From: a bacterium
Lineage (GTDB): Bacteria > SZUA-79 > Acidulodesulfobacterales > Acidulodesulfobacteraceae
Length of the DNA stretch: 5,528 nt
Reading direction: 5' to 3'
Assembly (NCBI GenBank): GCA_021781285.1
Contig: JAJXXD010000123.1
Coordinates: 1 to 5,528, forward strand
The translations under genes and the position numbers were made by a program. Within the stretch, counting starts at the first letter, position 1, and each line of letters begins with the position of its first letter. Below the pieces are notes generated by a model. That model saw nothing but the letters and a program-made list of their open reading frames with translations. It had not been told where the DNA came from and did no database searches. Below are positions 5,499 through 5,528 of the stretch, piece by piece.

Positions 5499-5528
5499 GT
5501 TAAATCTCAGTTAAATTTTTATTTCATT

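Overview
The window is an AT-rich chromosomal segment from a Gram-negative bacterium. The outer-membrane barrel protein with a signal peptide and a terminal-Phe beta-signal, together with an SSB ending in DDDIPF, supports this. The protein style (an AT-rich, Asn/Tyr/Lys-rich barrel and an SSB starting MGSLNKVLLIGNLGKDPELRY) is compatible with a deltaproteobacterial (Desulfobacterota-type) lineage, but that is a weak inference. I see no mobile element, CRISPR array, tRNA or rRNA, and no phage or plasmid hallmark.

Layout: (1) 1-612, minus strand, holds most of a CcdA-type membrane thiol:disulfide transporter that runs off the left edge. It is divergent from (2) 785-2746, plus strand, a 653-residue outer-membrane barrel. 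The barrel looks like a TonB-dependent receptor but lacks the N-terminal plug domain. It is served by a perfect-consensus sigma70-type promoter in the 172-base divergent gap. (3) 2849-4198, plus strand, is a FAD-dependent pyridine nucleotide-disulfide oxidoreductase of the glutathione/mercuric reductase family. It lies 102 bases downstream of the barrel gene, and a 13-bp inverted repeat brackets its own -10 box. (4) 4289-4897 and (5) 4945-5415, both minus strand, form an ssb-HAD phosphatase pair read from the right. They converge on the oxidoreductase gene across a 90-base gap. All gaps are shorter than 300 bases.

How the genes relate: ssb and the HAD gene (47-base gap, same strand) probably share the promoter at 5470-5498. 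The barrel and oxidoreductase genes are co-directional but probably transcribed at least partly separately. CcdA and the CxxxxC flavoprotein are both thiol-redox proteins, one passing electrons across the inner membrane and one working in the cytoplasm. Nothing in the sequence proves that they work together.

I did not find a clear new multi-gene system. The observations most worth following are the plug-less TonB-receptor-type barrel with its lysine-alternating N-terminus, the disulfide oxidoreductase whose catalytic His is replaced by Tyr, and the nested palindromes around the oxidoreductase promoter.
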